Below, one piece after another: positions 36,765-45,725 of a stretch of DNA of 64,000 nt; the stretch's first letter is position 1, and the number at the start of each line of letters is the position of its first letter. The notes below the pieces were generated by a model. It saw only the letters and a program-made list of their open reading frames with translations. It had not been told where the DNA came from and did not search any database. The stretch is from Streptomyces lydicus (GTDB taxonomy: Bacteria; Actinomycetota; Actinomycetes; Streptomycetales; Streptomycetaceae): contig NZ_RDTE01000003.1 of NCBI RefSeq assembly GCF_004125265.1, positions 4,340,001 to 4,404,000 of the forward strand, written 5' to 3'. A program made the position numbers and the translations under genes.

Positions 36765-37011
36765 GCGTTCCGGCTCCGGCGGCCATCAGTGTTCTGACCT
36801 GCGACTATCCCGTTAAGGAGATCCAACCTGCCGCCGGTGGCCCGCACATGGCCCACAGGTCTGCCGTCAGACACTCACGGAGCCCAGCAACGAGGACTCT
36901 GGCGTCGGCCGGTCTGTACCGGCGAACGAAGGCAACCCGTGAGCGTGATCCAGCACCGATTGTCGTAGGTATTAGGTAGCTTCCAGTTAGTCGGGGACCT
37001 GGGGAGGGGCA

Positions 37012-37851
37012 GTGGCAGAGCAGCCGGTGCAAGCGGAGACGAGCGGGCCTCAGCGGCCTCGCACCTATGAAGAGATCATCAACGACGCGTGGACGACTGA
37101 GGATGAGCAGAAGCGCGCCAAGGCGGACTCCTTGCTGGGGCACATGGCGGCTCTCCTGCTCCAACGGGAAGACACGGAGCACGTTAATTTGCTCCTGATT
37201 GTCCGAGATGCCGTCATCGAGCATGACGGTGAATCGCGCTCAGACGATCTGTGGCTGGAGATTGATCCCGGCAACTATGCGGCTTTCACTAGCGAAGTAC
37301 AGGCGCATCTGGCTTCGGTGTTCCAGCAGGTCAGCGGTCGTCTTGGCTACGGCGTTGATTGGCTTGGCTTTCGTGAGACTCTGCCTCAGATTGGGCCTGA
37401 CTGGCGCGAACGGCTGCAAGAGATGATGAACGCCGATCGGCCCACAAACCAGGCGCGGCGGACCATGCCTGAGAAGCCTCAGTGGATGCTCGACGGGCTA
37501 GCCTTCACGAACTTTGGTGAGCGGCGGGTCTACCAAGCGTTGAAGCACCTGCAGGAGAAGGGACTTCCGCCCGAGGAGACAATCTCAATCTTCCCTCTGC
37601 CAAACGGGAGGATCCTCGGTCACACCTGGGAGCCTGACCTGGTTGTGACTTACCGAGGGCGAGCTGGTGTCCTTGAGATCGACGGGCCTGACCACCGCGC
37701 GCGGCGGGCGATGGACACCTCACGGGATCACTTGCTTCGGGATGCTGGCATCGCGTACGTGGACCGGATCCCCGTGGAAGTCATAGACAACCCACAGGAG
37801 CTGTTGACCTCGCTTAAGAGGTTCCTCCGACGCTTGCGGGAGTGTCCCTGA
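37012..37851 (+). CDS. PD-(D/E)XK / DUF559-like putative nuclease
   Basis: 279 residues. The C-terminal ~110 residues look like a Vsr/DUF559-type fold: FGERRVYQALKHLQEKG, GHTWEPDLVVTYRGRAGVLE, IDGPDHRARRAMDTSRDHLL. The D of EPDL and the E of LEIDG fit a PD-(D/E)XK site, with the usual Lys replaced (LEID rather than ExK). The N-terminal ~150 residues are unrecognised and helical. GTG start behind GGGGAGGGG. Being the first gene next to the att site, it may be a defence or maintenance function (inference). Confidence 0.65.
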   Translation: MAEQPVQAETSGPQRPRTYEEIINDAWTTEDEQKRAKADSLLGHMAALLLQREDTEHVNLLLIVRDAVIEHDGESRSDDLWLEIDPGNYAAFTSEVQAHLASVFQQVSGRLGYGVDWLGFRETLPQIGPDWRERLQEMMNADRPTNQARRTMPEKPQWMLDGLAFTNFGERRVYQALKHLQEKGLPPEETISIFPLPNGRILGHTWEPDLVVTYRGRAGVLEIDGPDHRARRAMDTSRDHLLRDAGIAYVDRIPVEVIDNPQELLTSLKRFLRRLRECP

Positions 37852-37890
37852 TCTCAATGCGTCCACGGGGCTTTGTCCACCGCATGCCCG

Positions 37891-38376
37891 TCAGCCATCA
37901 CCGCGGCTGGCTTCGTAGCCATGTTCCAGATAGGCCACCCGCCCATCGGCCCGTGCCATTACTGCTGCCTCGATCCGGCGGGCGAGCCGCGGGATCGTGA
38001 TGGCAGCGACGGCGTCAAGCGGGTGGAAGTCGTAAGACCCGATCTCCGCGGCTTGCAGCTGAATCTGCTCCCGGAGTCGTGCTGGCAGGACCCCACCGTC
38101 GAAGAGGTAAAGCACCTTGTCCCCTTCCGAGGGGCTGGGTGCCCAGTCCACGGCGAGCAGTCGGCCGATCTCCGGCGAGATCCCCAGTTCCTCGCGTACC
38201 TCGCGCACGCAGGCCTGAAGCGGAGACTCTCCAGTCTCGACGTAGCCCCCCGGGATCTCCCGGTAGTCCTTGTACGTCGGCTCCAGCATCATGACCCGAC
38301 CCTGCTCGTCAAAGAACAGCGCGCCCGAGGCCATCCTCGGGCGCGCCATCTTCGCCTCGTGCTCGTTGTCGCTCAT
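37891..38376 (-). CDS. NUDIX hydrolase
   Basis: 161 residues with the Nudix box GGYVETGESPLQACVREVRE followed by ELGI, matching Gx5Ex7REUXEEXGU. Family members cleave nucleoside-diphosphate-linked compounds. Start at ATG 38376. It lies 19 nt after the end of a broken XRE/TPR regulator gene on the same strand; such regulator-NUDIX pairs recur in Streptomyces. Confidence 0.92.
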   Translation of the reverse strand: MSDNEHEAKMARPRMASGALFFDEQGRVMMLEPTYKDYREIPGGYVETGESPLQACVREVREELGISPEIGRLLAVDWAPSPSEGDKVLYLFDGGVLPARLREQIQLQAAEIGSYDFHPLDAVAAITIPRLARRIEAAVMARADGRVAYLEHGYEASRGDG

Positions 38377-38395
38377 GCGAACGAGCCTAAGCAGC

Positions 38396-39176
38396 TCACA
38401 CCACTCGTAGCCGCTCCGCCAGGTCGGCGATCGGCCGGCTCGGGCGACCACGGGTTCCACGGACCCAGCCGAGGACGAGGTCTCGGCTCATGTAGTGGTG
38501 CCTGACCTGCTCGGGGGCAAGTTGCTCGGCTTCCAGGACGGCGGCGAGCGCGTCGTCGGTGCGGTTCCAGGCGCTCAGTGCCCGAGCGACCTCCGGGCCG
38601 TGCCAGACCCGCCGCTCCATCGGGAGACCGCTGGTGTCCACCTGCGGGCCGAGGTCCAACGCGACCTGGACGTCGCCCAGCTCGCCGGCAGCGGCTACGC
38701 GGTGGATCGCCACGTTCGTCGGGCCGAAGGCCGTCCACATGTGGTTGGCGTCGGTGCCAAGCCGGGAAGCAGCAGTCTCCGCCTCCTCAAGGAACTCCTG
38801 AGCTGTCGCTCGGTCTTCCGCTCGGGCCGCGGCCATGGACCCGGTGAGGAACAGCGTCCCGTAGATGGACAAGTACGCCGATGTCGGTTCGCCGAGGCCC
38901 GGCTCCAGGTAGCCAGCTGCATCCTTCACAAGCTGTGCGGCCGTCTCGAAGCGTCCCGCGGAAAGCAGGCAGTGGGTCACGGATCGGAACAGCGACCCAA
39001 TGATCACCTTGTTCCCGCTCGGCTGCGCCGCGGCGAGTCCTCGGTCCGCGGCGATCCAGGCCAGCTCGATCTCGCCCAGCTGCCGAGCACCAGAGCGGCA
39101 CCCTGGGGTAGGTCATGGCGAGCAGGCCCGCCATGGACGAAGCAGCAGCGACGGAACGCTTCGCAGAAGCGGCCAA
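38396..39176 (-). pseudogene. Broken XRE/TPR regulator (C-terminal part, frameshifted)
   Basis: The frame ending at 38396 encodes the TPR-like end of an XRE regulator (HCLLSAGRFETAAQLVKDAA ... LAEQLAPEQVRHHYMSRDLV). Its homology continues upstream of any start (RQLGEIELAWIAADRGLAAA) to a stop near 39115, and the matching upstream piece LLAMTYPRVP is in another frame, which points to a frameshift around 39095. The DNA-binding half is missing. Likely a dead paralogue of the regulator at 39738. Confidence 0.7.
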
Positions 39177-39737
39177 GGACGAGCGGCAGGCGAGCTGTTC
39201 AAAGTTTCTTTACTGGATCAAGGCGGCCCGCTACGCGGGCCGCGCGCGCTGGCGGCCGAAGGCCGCCGACGCTCCTGTCTACCGCCCCGCTCTCGGCAGC
39301 CCCCGGCAGCTCAGCGCGCAAGGACAACAAGCGTTCCGACAGAGCCCAGGAAGCAACCCGACCAGCCCGAAGCAGCACCACCGGGCCGACACCACGGCAG
39401 CGCCCCACACAGCCACCGCGACCAGGCGCACGCGACCAGCAGCCAGGCCACGCCGAATTCGCGGTGACACCTCGCAGTTCGCGGGCCAATCCAAACAGGG
39501 CAGCGTGGCCCAGGCCGGAGGGGGCGCGGGTGACACACGTGACAGGTGCTCCCCACAGCGCGGGAGCGTCGTAGCTGACTTTCTGTGGCTGAGGCCCAGG
39601 ACCGCACCCGCTCCTACCTCTGACTTCTGCCGCCCGGTCAGGAGCCAGGCATGAGAAAGCCCCGCTCGTTTGCTGCGAGACAGCAGACGGGCGGGGCGAA
39701 CTGACAGGCGCAAGTCAACAGCGGCGCCAAGCCACGG
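39177..39737. other. Stretch without recognisable gene in island 1
   Basis: Several open frames cross it on both strands but none has a good ribosome site and a recognisable product. It contains a hairpin GCGGCCCGCTACGCGGGCCGC at about 39223-39243 and probably remnants of lost genes. Confidence 0.6.
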
Positions 39738-41084
39738 CTACGCAGCCAGAGCGGCGATTCGCTCCGAGACCTCCCGGACCTTCGGCTCATTCTTGACGGG
39801 CCGAAAGGCACGACGGACATCTTGCAGGCGTTCCACGCCACGCCGCGAGTGGATGCCGTCTTCGATGAGATCGGCGGCCTTGTACGTGGCGTCGAGCGCA
39901 CCGTCCAGGTCACCGGTCTTCTGATAGGCCAGAGCCAAAGTGCCGTAACGCACCGCCTTGTCGCGCGGTGCAGCCTCGGTGACCGAGCGTTCCAGCGCCT
40001 CCGTGGCCCTTTCTGCCTGCCCCGTGGTGAGGAGGAAGCGCCCCTCCGTGGACCGGAGCTGCGCCTCACCGAACCAGGCCAGGTAGGAAGGAGCGTCCGA
40101 GGCATCGACTCGACCTAGGGCATCGAACGCGCGGTTGAGCGCCGCTGCCGCCTTCCGCTTGTCGCCGGCCTTGTTGTAGACGGTGGTCTGGTGGGCGGCG
40201 AGCGAGGCCCGCATGATGGCCGGCACCCGGCCCCGGATGGCTTCTGCGGTATCCATCAACCCGACAGCAGCGAGCTGTTCTTGGTGATTGGCCGCCTGGG
40301 TGGCCATGAAGCACAGAGTGTGCGCCCCGAGCGTGTCGTCACCCGCAGTCTTGGCTGAACGGAGAGCCACGGCGTAGTGCTGCTGGGCGGCACTGTGGAG
40401 GCTGGCGTCGTAGCTCATCCAGCCCAGGAGGCAACACACTTCGGCGGCTAGCACGTAGAGCTGTTTCGCCGTCTCTTCCGTGTACCGGCCGTTCTCCAGC
40501 ATGCGCATGATCAGCCGGAGATCTGTCCGGGCGGACTCCAGGAATTCACCGCCGCCCGTCACCTGCTCCATGCTGCGCAGAGATTCCACCCTGCCGCGCA
40601 TGTGATCCACGGTGGCAGAGGTGACCCTGTCACCGGACGCAGCTGCGGCGATGGCTGGGTCGGCCGTCGCCCACTGGGCACCGATGCCCACGAGTGCCAT
40701 GCCACCGATTCCGAGAAAAGCCCTCCGGTCCATAGGTCCACTCCCAGCAAGTGAGGTCAGGGACTTCAGCGTAGCCTCCTGCGTCCAAGGCGCAGCAAGG
40801 TCGAAGGTGTTGTCCCCCGCAAGCAACCAGCGCGGCCATGGCTCCGACAAGCGCACGGCGTCGGAGATTCGAAGCACCCGCCCGATAACCATCTGGGTGA
40901 TGTCGTCAGGCGCATGATCGCCGCGTTCCCACTTGAAGACCGTCGAACGGGTGGTCCCCAGGTTGTACCCCAGGCCCCGCCCCTCAAGGCGGATCAACTG
41001 GGCGAACTTGGTCTTGCCCAGGCCGGCCTCGACCCGCGCGTAGGACAGGGGGTGGTGTAACAAATCCGCCGGATACCCGGTCAT
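39738..41084 (-). CDS. XRE-family regulator with TPR-like C-terminal domain
   Basis: 448 residues: N-terminal helix-turn-helix (YARVEAGLGKTKFAQLIRLE ... STVFKWERGDHAPDDITQMV), then RRAFLGIGGMALVGIGAQWA (an internal hydrophobic segment), and a long TPR-type helical domain. This family includes quorum or peptide-responsive regulators. Start ATG 41084 with GGGAGG 5 nt upstream. Divergent from the ATPase-radical SAM set, so it may control it (inference). Confidence 0.87.
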   Translation of the reverse strand: MTGYPADLLHHPLSYARVEAGLGKTKFAQLIRLEGRGLGYNLGTTRSTVFKWERGDHAPDDITQMVIGRVLRISDAVRLSEPWPRWLLAGDNTFDLAAPWTQEATLKSLTSLAGSGPMDRRAFLGIGGMALVGIGAQWATADPAIAAAASGDRVTSATVDHMRGRVESLRSMEQVTGGGEFLESARTDLRLIMRMLENGRYTEETAKQLYVLAAEVCCLLGWMSYDASLHSAAQQHYAVALRSAKTAGDDTLGAHTLCFMATQAANHQEQLAAVGLMDTAEAIRGRVPAIMRASLAAHQTTVYNKAGDKRKAAAALNRAFDALGRVDASDAPSYLAWFGEAQLRSTEGRFLLTTGQAERATEALERSVTEAAPRDKAVRYGTLALAYQKTGDLDGALDATYKAADLIEDGIHSRRGVERLQDVRRAFRPVKNEPKVREVSERIAALAA

Positions 41085-41267
41085 CAGGTCCTCCCATCGG
41101 CCCGCATGCACACTCAACATAGCGCTGCCGACGCTTCCTGGGTCCAGGTGCGGAGCACCCTGAAACCCCCTGAAACCTTATGAGTTGAGGGGCCGCGGGT
41201 GGATGTTCTTGTACTGCCCGGAGTTCCCGGGCACCGATGGACAAGGCATGCGGAGGTGTGATCCACC

Positions 41268-41747
41268 ATGCCCGCACGACTCTCCTCAGCGCCCTCATAC
41301 GGATTCCGCGTGACGCCTGCCAACAGGTCAGTTGGCGACGCCCGGCGGCGGATCGCAGAACGTGTCCGCCGCTGGCGCACGGGAATCACCGCTGTCCAGG
41401 TCGACGACCTCTTGCTGTTGAGCAGTGAGGTGATCACCAACGCCGTAACCCATACGGGCGTGGCCTGTGTGGTGTGCGTGCGGTGGACCGGCGCGGAAGT
41501 GAGGGTCGAAGTGACCGACCGCGACCCGCAGCCCCCGCATGTCGTCAGCACCGTACCGGCATCGGAGAGCGGCAGAGGCTTGTGGCTCGTCTCCGCCTTG
41601 GCAACTGCTTGGGGAACGAAGCAGGGCCCGGCGGGAAAAGTGGTCTGGTTCGAGATCGCGGTCGGCGGTTCGCCGACCGAGGCGAGACCTGTGGCCACCG
41701 TCGCGGATACAGACGGGCCATGCGCTCAGGCCACTCGACCTCGATGA
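41268..41747 (+). CDS. RsbW-like ATP-binding protein in island 1
   Basis: 159 residues: LSSEVITNAVTHTGVACVVC (N-box), VEVTDRDPQPP (G1), SGRGLWLVSALATAWG (G2). Single GHKL domain. GGAGG is 11 nt before the ATG. It is the first plus-strand gene of the set leading to the radical SAM enzyme and is divergent from the XRE/TPR regulator. Target unknown. Confidence 0.88.
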   Translation: MPARLSSAPSYGFRVTPANRSVGDARRRIAERVRRWRTGITAVQVDDLLLLSSEVITNAVTHTGVACVVCVRWTGAEVRVEVTDRDPQPPHVVSTVPASESGRGLWLVSALATAWGTKQGPAGKVVWFEIAVGGSPTEARPVATVADTDGPCAQATRPR

Positions 41748-41836
41748 GCCGACGCGCGCAAACGAATGTGCTGCACGCCCGACGGCGGAATGCCTTGAAG
41801 CCCCTCTTAGCCATGCACGAGAAGGAAGGATCAGAT

Positions 41837-42055
41837 GTGAAAGTACTGTCATCCGCCGGGAGGCACCCCGGCGCGCGAGCCACATCCCGTCGCGGCGATG
41901 TGGTCACCCGGTGTCTGGAATGGACGTGGGCACTGGGAACGGTCGCCGCGATGATTTTGCTCCTCCAGCTCGTCCACAACGACCTCGGCAGCCATCCAGG
42001 GGCGTGGGCCTCGGCGGCTCGAACCTTGCCGGACGAAGCCGCCTTCCAGAGCTGA
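41837..42055 (+). CDS. Small one-TM protein upstream of the radical SAM gene
   Basis: 72 residues from GTG 41837 with AAGGAAGG ~8 nt upstream. One predicted membrane helix (WALGTVAAMILLLQLVH) after a basic N-terminus, and a short outer tail ending LPDEAAFQS. It sits between the ATPase and the radical SAM gene (159 nt). It could be a signal or accessory protein or, less likely, a modified peptide; there is no leader motif. Confidence 0.6.
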   Translation: MKVLSSAGRHPGARATSRRGDVVTRCLEWTWALGTVAAMILLLQLVHNDLGSHPGAWASAARTLPDEAAFQS

Positions 42056-42214
42056 CTTCGCTCACGTCGCCTGAACGAGCTTTGCCCAGAAGGCTCCCCC
42101 GCCGCGCGCAGGGACTGCGTCACAACTCCCAGGGCCTGCCGTCACTCAAGCTCGCAGCGGCAGGACACCGAATCCCTTCACTCTCGCCCTCCAACGACGA
42201 AGGAGCAGAGATAA

Positions 42215-43309
42215 GTGATCGATCACCCCGCTTTAAGGAACATCAGCCATGCCGTGCCTGTCCGGGTCACGGTGGACCGGACCCTCCGCGTCAAGGTCAT
42301 CGACGCCTGTGGCATGACCTGCACCTTCTGCCACAACGAAGGAACGCCGGTTAGCGCGGACAACCACGAGGACCACGCGGGAGAATTCGGAGCAGCAGGC
42401 CGCTCCGGCCGGGTCTCGATCTACCTCGCCACCAACGGTGCTCGCTTCATCACCGCACCCATATTCCCCGATGACACGTTTCACGCGGCGCTGACACAGC
42501 TCCGCGACGTGCTGGACTTCAACGAGGTCCACCTGACCGGCGGAGAACCGACGCTCCACCCCCGCCTACCTCAGATCGTCGACGTGTCCCGATCGGCCGG
42601 CTACAAGGTCAGCGTCACATCGAACGGGGAGAACGGCGGGCGCGTCCTCCCTGGCTGTGCCACGGCCGGCCTGGACCACGTGAACTTCTCCATCTTCGGA
42701 ACCACTGCCGAAGAACTGGCCCAGGTACAGAACACCCGCTACCGCTCGCATTCCCTGGCAGGACGCAAGATCGATGCGCTGGAGAAGTCAATCAGCCTGT
42801 CGCTCGACCTGGGACTTGGCGCTCGGGCCAACGTCGTCATTCCGAACCGACGCCACGTCCGGCGCGTGCACCGGCTCCTGGAGAAGTACTCACCCCAGCT
42901 CTCGGTCCGCGTCCTTTCCTCCCTCGCCGACGGGGAGGAGTCGCTGCAAGCCATCGATCTCCTCCTGGAGGAACTGCAAGCTCGACCGACCGAGGTGACG
43001 CTGATCGCAGGCACGTCGGGCTTCAGGATCGGCTACCAACTCCCAGACGGGCGCGTGCTTTTCGTGAAGCACATACGATCGCTGCGGCTGCCAGAGACCT
43101 GCGTCGGCTGCCGGTTCAACAACAGCACTGACTGCCACGAGGGCTACTACGGCGTTCGGCTCTACCGTGACCCGCGCGGAACGTTCCACGTTGGCGTATG
43201 TATCCAGCGCATGGACCTGTGCCTGCCGCTCGAAGAGTTCGTCACCAGCACCGTGTGCAGCGAGATCAGGAAGCTGCGCGAGCAGGACTATCACGACCTC
43301 ACTGCGTAG
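42215..43309 (+). CDS. Radical SAM enzyme (MoaA-like architecture)
   Basis: 364 residues. [4Fe-4S]/SAM motif C-GMT-C-TF-C at residues 32-39, the GGE motif HLTGGEPTLHP, and a C-terminal cysteine set CVGCRFNNSTDC ... CIQRMDLC that could bind a second cluster as in MoaA or SPASM/twitch proteins. GTG start with AAGGAG upstream. 21 nt before a CYTH gene, suggesting the two act together. I cannot tell the reaction; the neighbourhood (ATPase, one-TM protein, CYTH) fits no pathway I know. Confidence 0.85.
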   Translation: MIDHPALRNISHAVPVRVTVDRTLRVKVIDACGMTCTFCHNEGTPVSADNHEDHAGEFGAAGRSGRVSIYLATNGARFITAPIFPDDTFHAALTQLRDVLDFNEVHLTGGEPTLHPRLPQIVDVSRSAGYKVSVTSNGENGGRVLPGCATAGLDHVNFSIFGTTAEELAQVQNTRYRSHSLAGRKIDALEKSISLSLDLGLGARANVVIPNRRHVRRVHRLLEKYSPQLSVRVLSSLADGEESLQAIDLLLEELQARPTEVTLIAGTSGFRIGYQLPDGRVLFVKHIRSLRLPETCVGCRFNNSTDCHEGYYGVRLYRDPRGTFHVGVCIQRMDLCLPLEEFVTSTVCSEIRKLREQDYHDLTA

Positions 43310-43330
43310 CCCCGCGACCAGAGGAGAGAG

Positions 43331-43876
43331 ATGGCACAGCACGAGTACGAGGCCAAGTTCCTGGAGATCGACGTGGATGCCCTGCGCGATCATCTGAAGG
43401 CCGCCGGCGCAGAGCAGGTCTTCCCCAAGACCCTGTTCACCCGCCTGATCTTCGAGAACGACACCGTTCAAGGCGAGCAGTGGCTACGGCTGCGCGATGA
43501 GGGAGGCAAGACCACCCTGACGTTGAAGCAGGTCACCGACGCCAGCCACATCAACGGCACCACGGAAATCGAGGTCGAGGTCAGCGACCTGGAGAAGACC
43601 GCAGAACTCCTTAAGGCCCTCGGGCTGCGCCAGGTGCGCTACCAGCAGAACTACCGGGAAGAGTGGCAGCTCGACGGCGTCACCTACGACCTCGACACGT
43701 GGCCCGGCCTGCCGACCTTCCTGGAAATCGAGGGTTCCTCGGAGCAGGCGGTGCGCGCAGCGGCGGCTGAACTTGGCTTCGATTACGGCGAAGCCCGCTT
43801 CGGCAGCATCGACCTGATCTACAAGAGCGAACTGAACAGGGACATCCTCGCCGAGGACACCCTCCTGTTCGTGTGA
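43331..43876 (+). CDS. CYTH-domain protein (class IV adenylate cyclase / thiamine-triphosphatase type)
   Basis: 181 residues starting MAQHEYEAKF with the ExExK signature (EYEAK) of CYTH enzymes; charged tunnel strands follow (RLIFENDT, WLRLRDEGGKTTLTLKQ, TTEIEVEVSD, YDLDTWPGLPTFLEIEGSSE). CYTH proteins bind triphosphates and act as adenylate cyclases or tripolyphosphatases. GAGGAGAGAG is upstream of the ATG. Downstream is a strong terminator, so the set ends here. Confidence 0.88.
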   Translation: MAQHEYEAKFLEIDVDALRDHLKAAGAEQVFPKTLFTRLIFENDTVQGEQWLRLRDEGGKTTLTLKQVTDASHINGTTEIEVEVSDLEKTAELLKALGLRQVRYQQNYREEWQLDGVTYDLDTWPGLPTFLEIEGSSEQAVRAAAAELGFDYGEARFGSIDLIYKSELNRDILAEDTLLFV

Positions 43877-43892
43877 GTTTCCCGCCCATCTG

Positions 43893-43921
43893 CGCCCCCA
43901 ACGGTTTAACCGCTGGGGGCG
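43893..43921 (+). terminator. Terminator after the radical SAM-CYTH genes
   Basis: CGCCCCCA / TGGGGGCG stem with an inner CGGT/ACCG stem, loop TTA, 17 nt after the CYTH stop. Confidence 0.8.
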
Positions 43922-44075
43922 TTCGCGCGCCCAACGCAAAACCAGCCGCTGTGCGTGCCAGATCCGTGCCAGATGGGGCGGTAAAACGTGGTCAACGTCG
44001 GTCAGCCACGGACACCCATCGGTCGGGCACGGAAACGGCCCCCGACCGGGAAATCCCAGGTCAGGGGCCGTCCGC

Positions 44076-44134
44076 CTGCGGAGGCTGTGGGATTTGAACC
44101 CACGGTGACGTTGCCGCCACGACAGTTTTCAAGA
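44076..44134 (-). other. attachment site copy within intact tRNA-Ser
   Basis: Second exact copy of the 59-bp repeat. It covers the 3' part of the functional tRNA plus 3 bp. A GGCCCCCGACC / GGTCAGGGGCC hairpin at about 44037-44070 probably terminates the tRNA. Confidence 0.92.
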
Positions 44135-44165
44135 CTGTTCCCTTAGGCCGCTCGGGCAAGCCTCC
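44079..44165 (-). tRNA. tRNA-Ser(UGA)
   Basis: 87-nt cloverleaf on the minus strand: acceptor GGAGGCT / AGCCTCC with discriminator G, a class II long variable arm, T-arm GTGGGTTCAAATCCCAC, anticodon stem ACAGT-CTTGAAA-ACTGT with anticodon TGA. CCA is not encoded. It serves as integration target of island 1. Confidence 0.95.
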
Positions 44166-44219
44166 CCGCGGCACCGCGGCGCGCGGGGCGCTCGGGTGTC
44201 GCGGGATCAGACTAGCGCG

Positions 44220-45725
44220 TCACTTGTCGCCCGTGCGCTGGCCCAGGGTGACCTGGGTGGTGTGCTCCTTGCCGCCGCGCTTGTAGGTCAGGGTGACCTG
44301 GTCGCCGGGCTTGTGCTGCCAGATCTCGCTGATGAGGGTGGGGCCGCTGTCGACGACCGTGTCGTCGAGCTTGGTGATGGTGTCGCCGGGCTTGAGGCCC
44401 GCCTTGTCGGCCGGGCCGTTCGGGGTGACGGAATCGGAGCCGTTGTTGCCGGTGCGGGCGATGGTCGCGCCGTTGCCGGTGTCCCGCATGCCGACCTGGA
44501 CGCCGATCTGGGGGTAGACCGGCTTGCCGGTCTTGATCAGGTCCTGGGCCACCCGCCGCGCCTGGTCGATGGGGATGGCGAAGCCCAGGCCGATGCTCCC
44601 GGACTGCTGGGACTCGCCGCCCAGACCGCCGCCGTTGCCGGCCGACTGGATGGCGGAGTTGATGCCGATGACATTGCCGGCGGCGTCCATCAGGGGACCG
44701 CCGGAGTTACCGGGGTTTATCGAGGCGTCGGTCTGCAGGGCGCTCATGTACGAGGCGCTGGTGCCGCCGCCGTCGCTGGAGGCCACCGGGCGGTCCTTGG
44801 CGCTGATGATGCCGGTGGTGACCGTGCCGGACAGGCCGAAGGGCGCGCCGATGGCGATCGTGGCGTCGCCGACCTGGACGTTGGAGGACTTGCCGAGCGG
44901 GAGCGGGTTGAGCGGGGCGCCGGAGGCGTTCTTCAGCTTGACCACGGCGACGTCGTAGCCCTGGGCACGGCCGACGACCTCGGCGTCGTACTTCTTGCCG
45001 TTGGAGAACGTCGCGGTGAGCTTGCCGCCGTCGGCCGCGCTGGCGACGACGTGGTTGTTGGTGAGGATGTGGCCCTGTTTGTCGTAGATGAAGCCGGTGC
45101 CCGTGCCGCCGTCGCCGCCGGCCCCCTGCGCCTCGATCGTCACGACGCTGGGCAGCGCCTTCTGCGCTATCCCGGAGACGGAGGTGGGCTTGCGGTTCAG
45201 TGCCCCGGGGTCGCCGGAAGCGGAGACCGTCGTCGAGTCGCTGTCGCTCTGGCCCGCGGCCCAGAAGCCGATGCCGCCGCCGATGCCGCCGGCGACCAGC
45301 GCGGCCACCAGGACGGCCGCGATCAGGCCGCCGTTGCGCCGTTTGGGGGCGGGGCTGCCGGTCGTGCCCCAGGGGTCGCCGCCGCCACCGTAGGGCGGCT
45401 GCTGGCCCCAGCCGCCGGCACCGGCTCCGGGGCCGGCCGCCGAGTAGGTGGGGAACTGGCTGGTGCGGTCGTCCGCCGGGGCGTCGCCGGGGTGGCCGTA
45501 GCCGGGCTGCGGGAGGCGGCCGTCGCTGTAGGGCGGCATCCGGCCCGGTTCGTCGAAGCCGGAGCCGGAGGCCGAGGTGACGGTCGGTGCGAACTCCGGC
45601 GGCGGAGGCGCCGCGGGCGGGGCGCCGGGAGTCCGGGCGCCGGAGGCGGAGGCGCTGTCCGGCTGCGGCCCGGTCGGCGGCCTGGCCTCCGACGGGACGG
45701 CGGCTCCCTCGTTCTCGGTGCTCAC
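44220..45725 (-). CDS. HtrA/DegP-like S1C serine protease with PDZ domain
   Basis: 501 residues: Pro/Gly-rich cytosolic N-terminus (~1-130), one membrane helix (GGLIAAVLVAALVAGGIGGG), trypsin-like domain with complete triad (His in LTNNHVVAS, Asp in GYDVAVVKL, Ser in NPGNSGGPLM), and a C-terminal PDZ (GPADKAGLKPGDTITKLDDT). Membrane-anchored quality-control protease facing outside. Start GTG 45725 with GAGGAG upstream. Divergent from the phosphodiesterase gene; the region matches the htrA neighbourhood known from other Streptomyces chromosomes. Confidence 0.95.
   Translation of the reverse strand: MSTENEGAAVPSEARPPTGPQPDSASASGARTPGAPPAAPPPPEFAPTVTSASGSGFDEPGRMPPYSDGRLPQPGYGHPGDAPADDRTSQFPTYSAAGPGAGAGGWGQQPPYGGGGDPWGTTGSPAPKRRNGGLIAAVLVAALVAGGIGGGIGFWAAGQSDSDSTTVSASGDPGALNRKPTSVSGIAQKALPSVVTIEAQGAGGDGGTGTGFIYDKQGHILTNNHVVASAADGGKLTATFSNGKKYDAEVVGRAQGYDVAVVKLKNASGAPLNPLPLGKSSNVQVGDATIAIGAPFGLSGTVTTGIISAKDRPVASSDGGGTSASYMSALQTDASINPGNSGGPLMDAAGNVIGINSAIQSAGNGGGLGGESQQSGSIGLGFAIPIDQARRVAQDLIKTGKPVYPQIGVQVGMRDTGNGATIARTGNNGSDSVTPNGPADKAGLKPGDTITKLDDTVVDSGPTLISEIWQHKPGDQVTLTYKRGGKEHTTQVTLGQRTGDK

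Larger units (their letters stand above)
36706..44134. mobile_element. Genomic island 1 in tRNA-Ser(UGA), integrase not found
   Basis: The 59-bp tRNA-Ser 3' segment is exactly duplicated at 36706-36764 and 44076-44134, the footprint of tRNA-targeted integration. Contents: PD-(D/E)XK-like protein, NUDIX, two XRE/TPR regulators (one broken), RsbW-like ATPase, one-TM protein, radical SAM enzyme, CYTH protein. No integrase, excisionase or replication gene is recognisable, so it may be decayed or satellite-like. Both ends keep a hairpin similar to a tRNA terminator. Confidence 0.85.

Noticed and set aside
39115-39654. 179-codon plus-strand frame in island 1
   Set aside because: Overlaps the broken regulator and has no family resemblance or ribosome site.
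41474-42055. Longer frame upstream of the one-TM protein
   Set aside because: The first part overlaps the ATPase gene in another frame; only the part from 41837 has a ribosome site.
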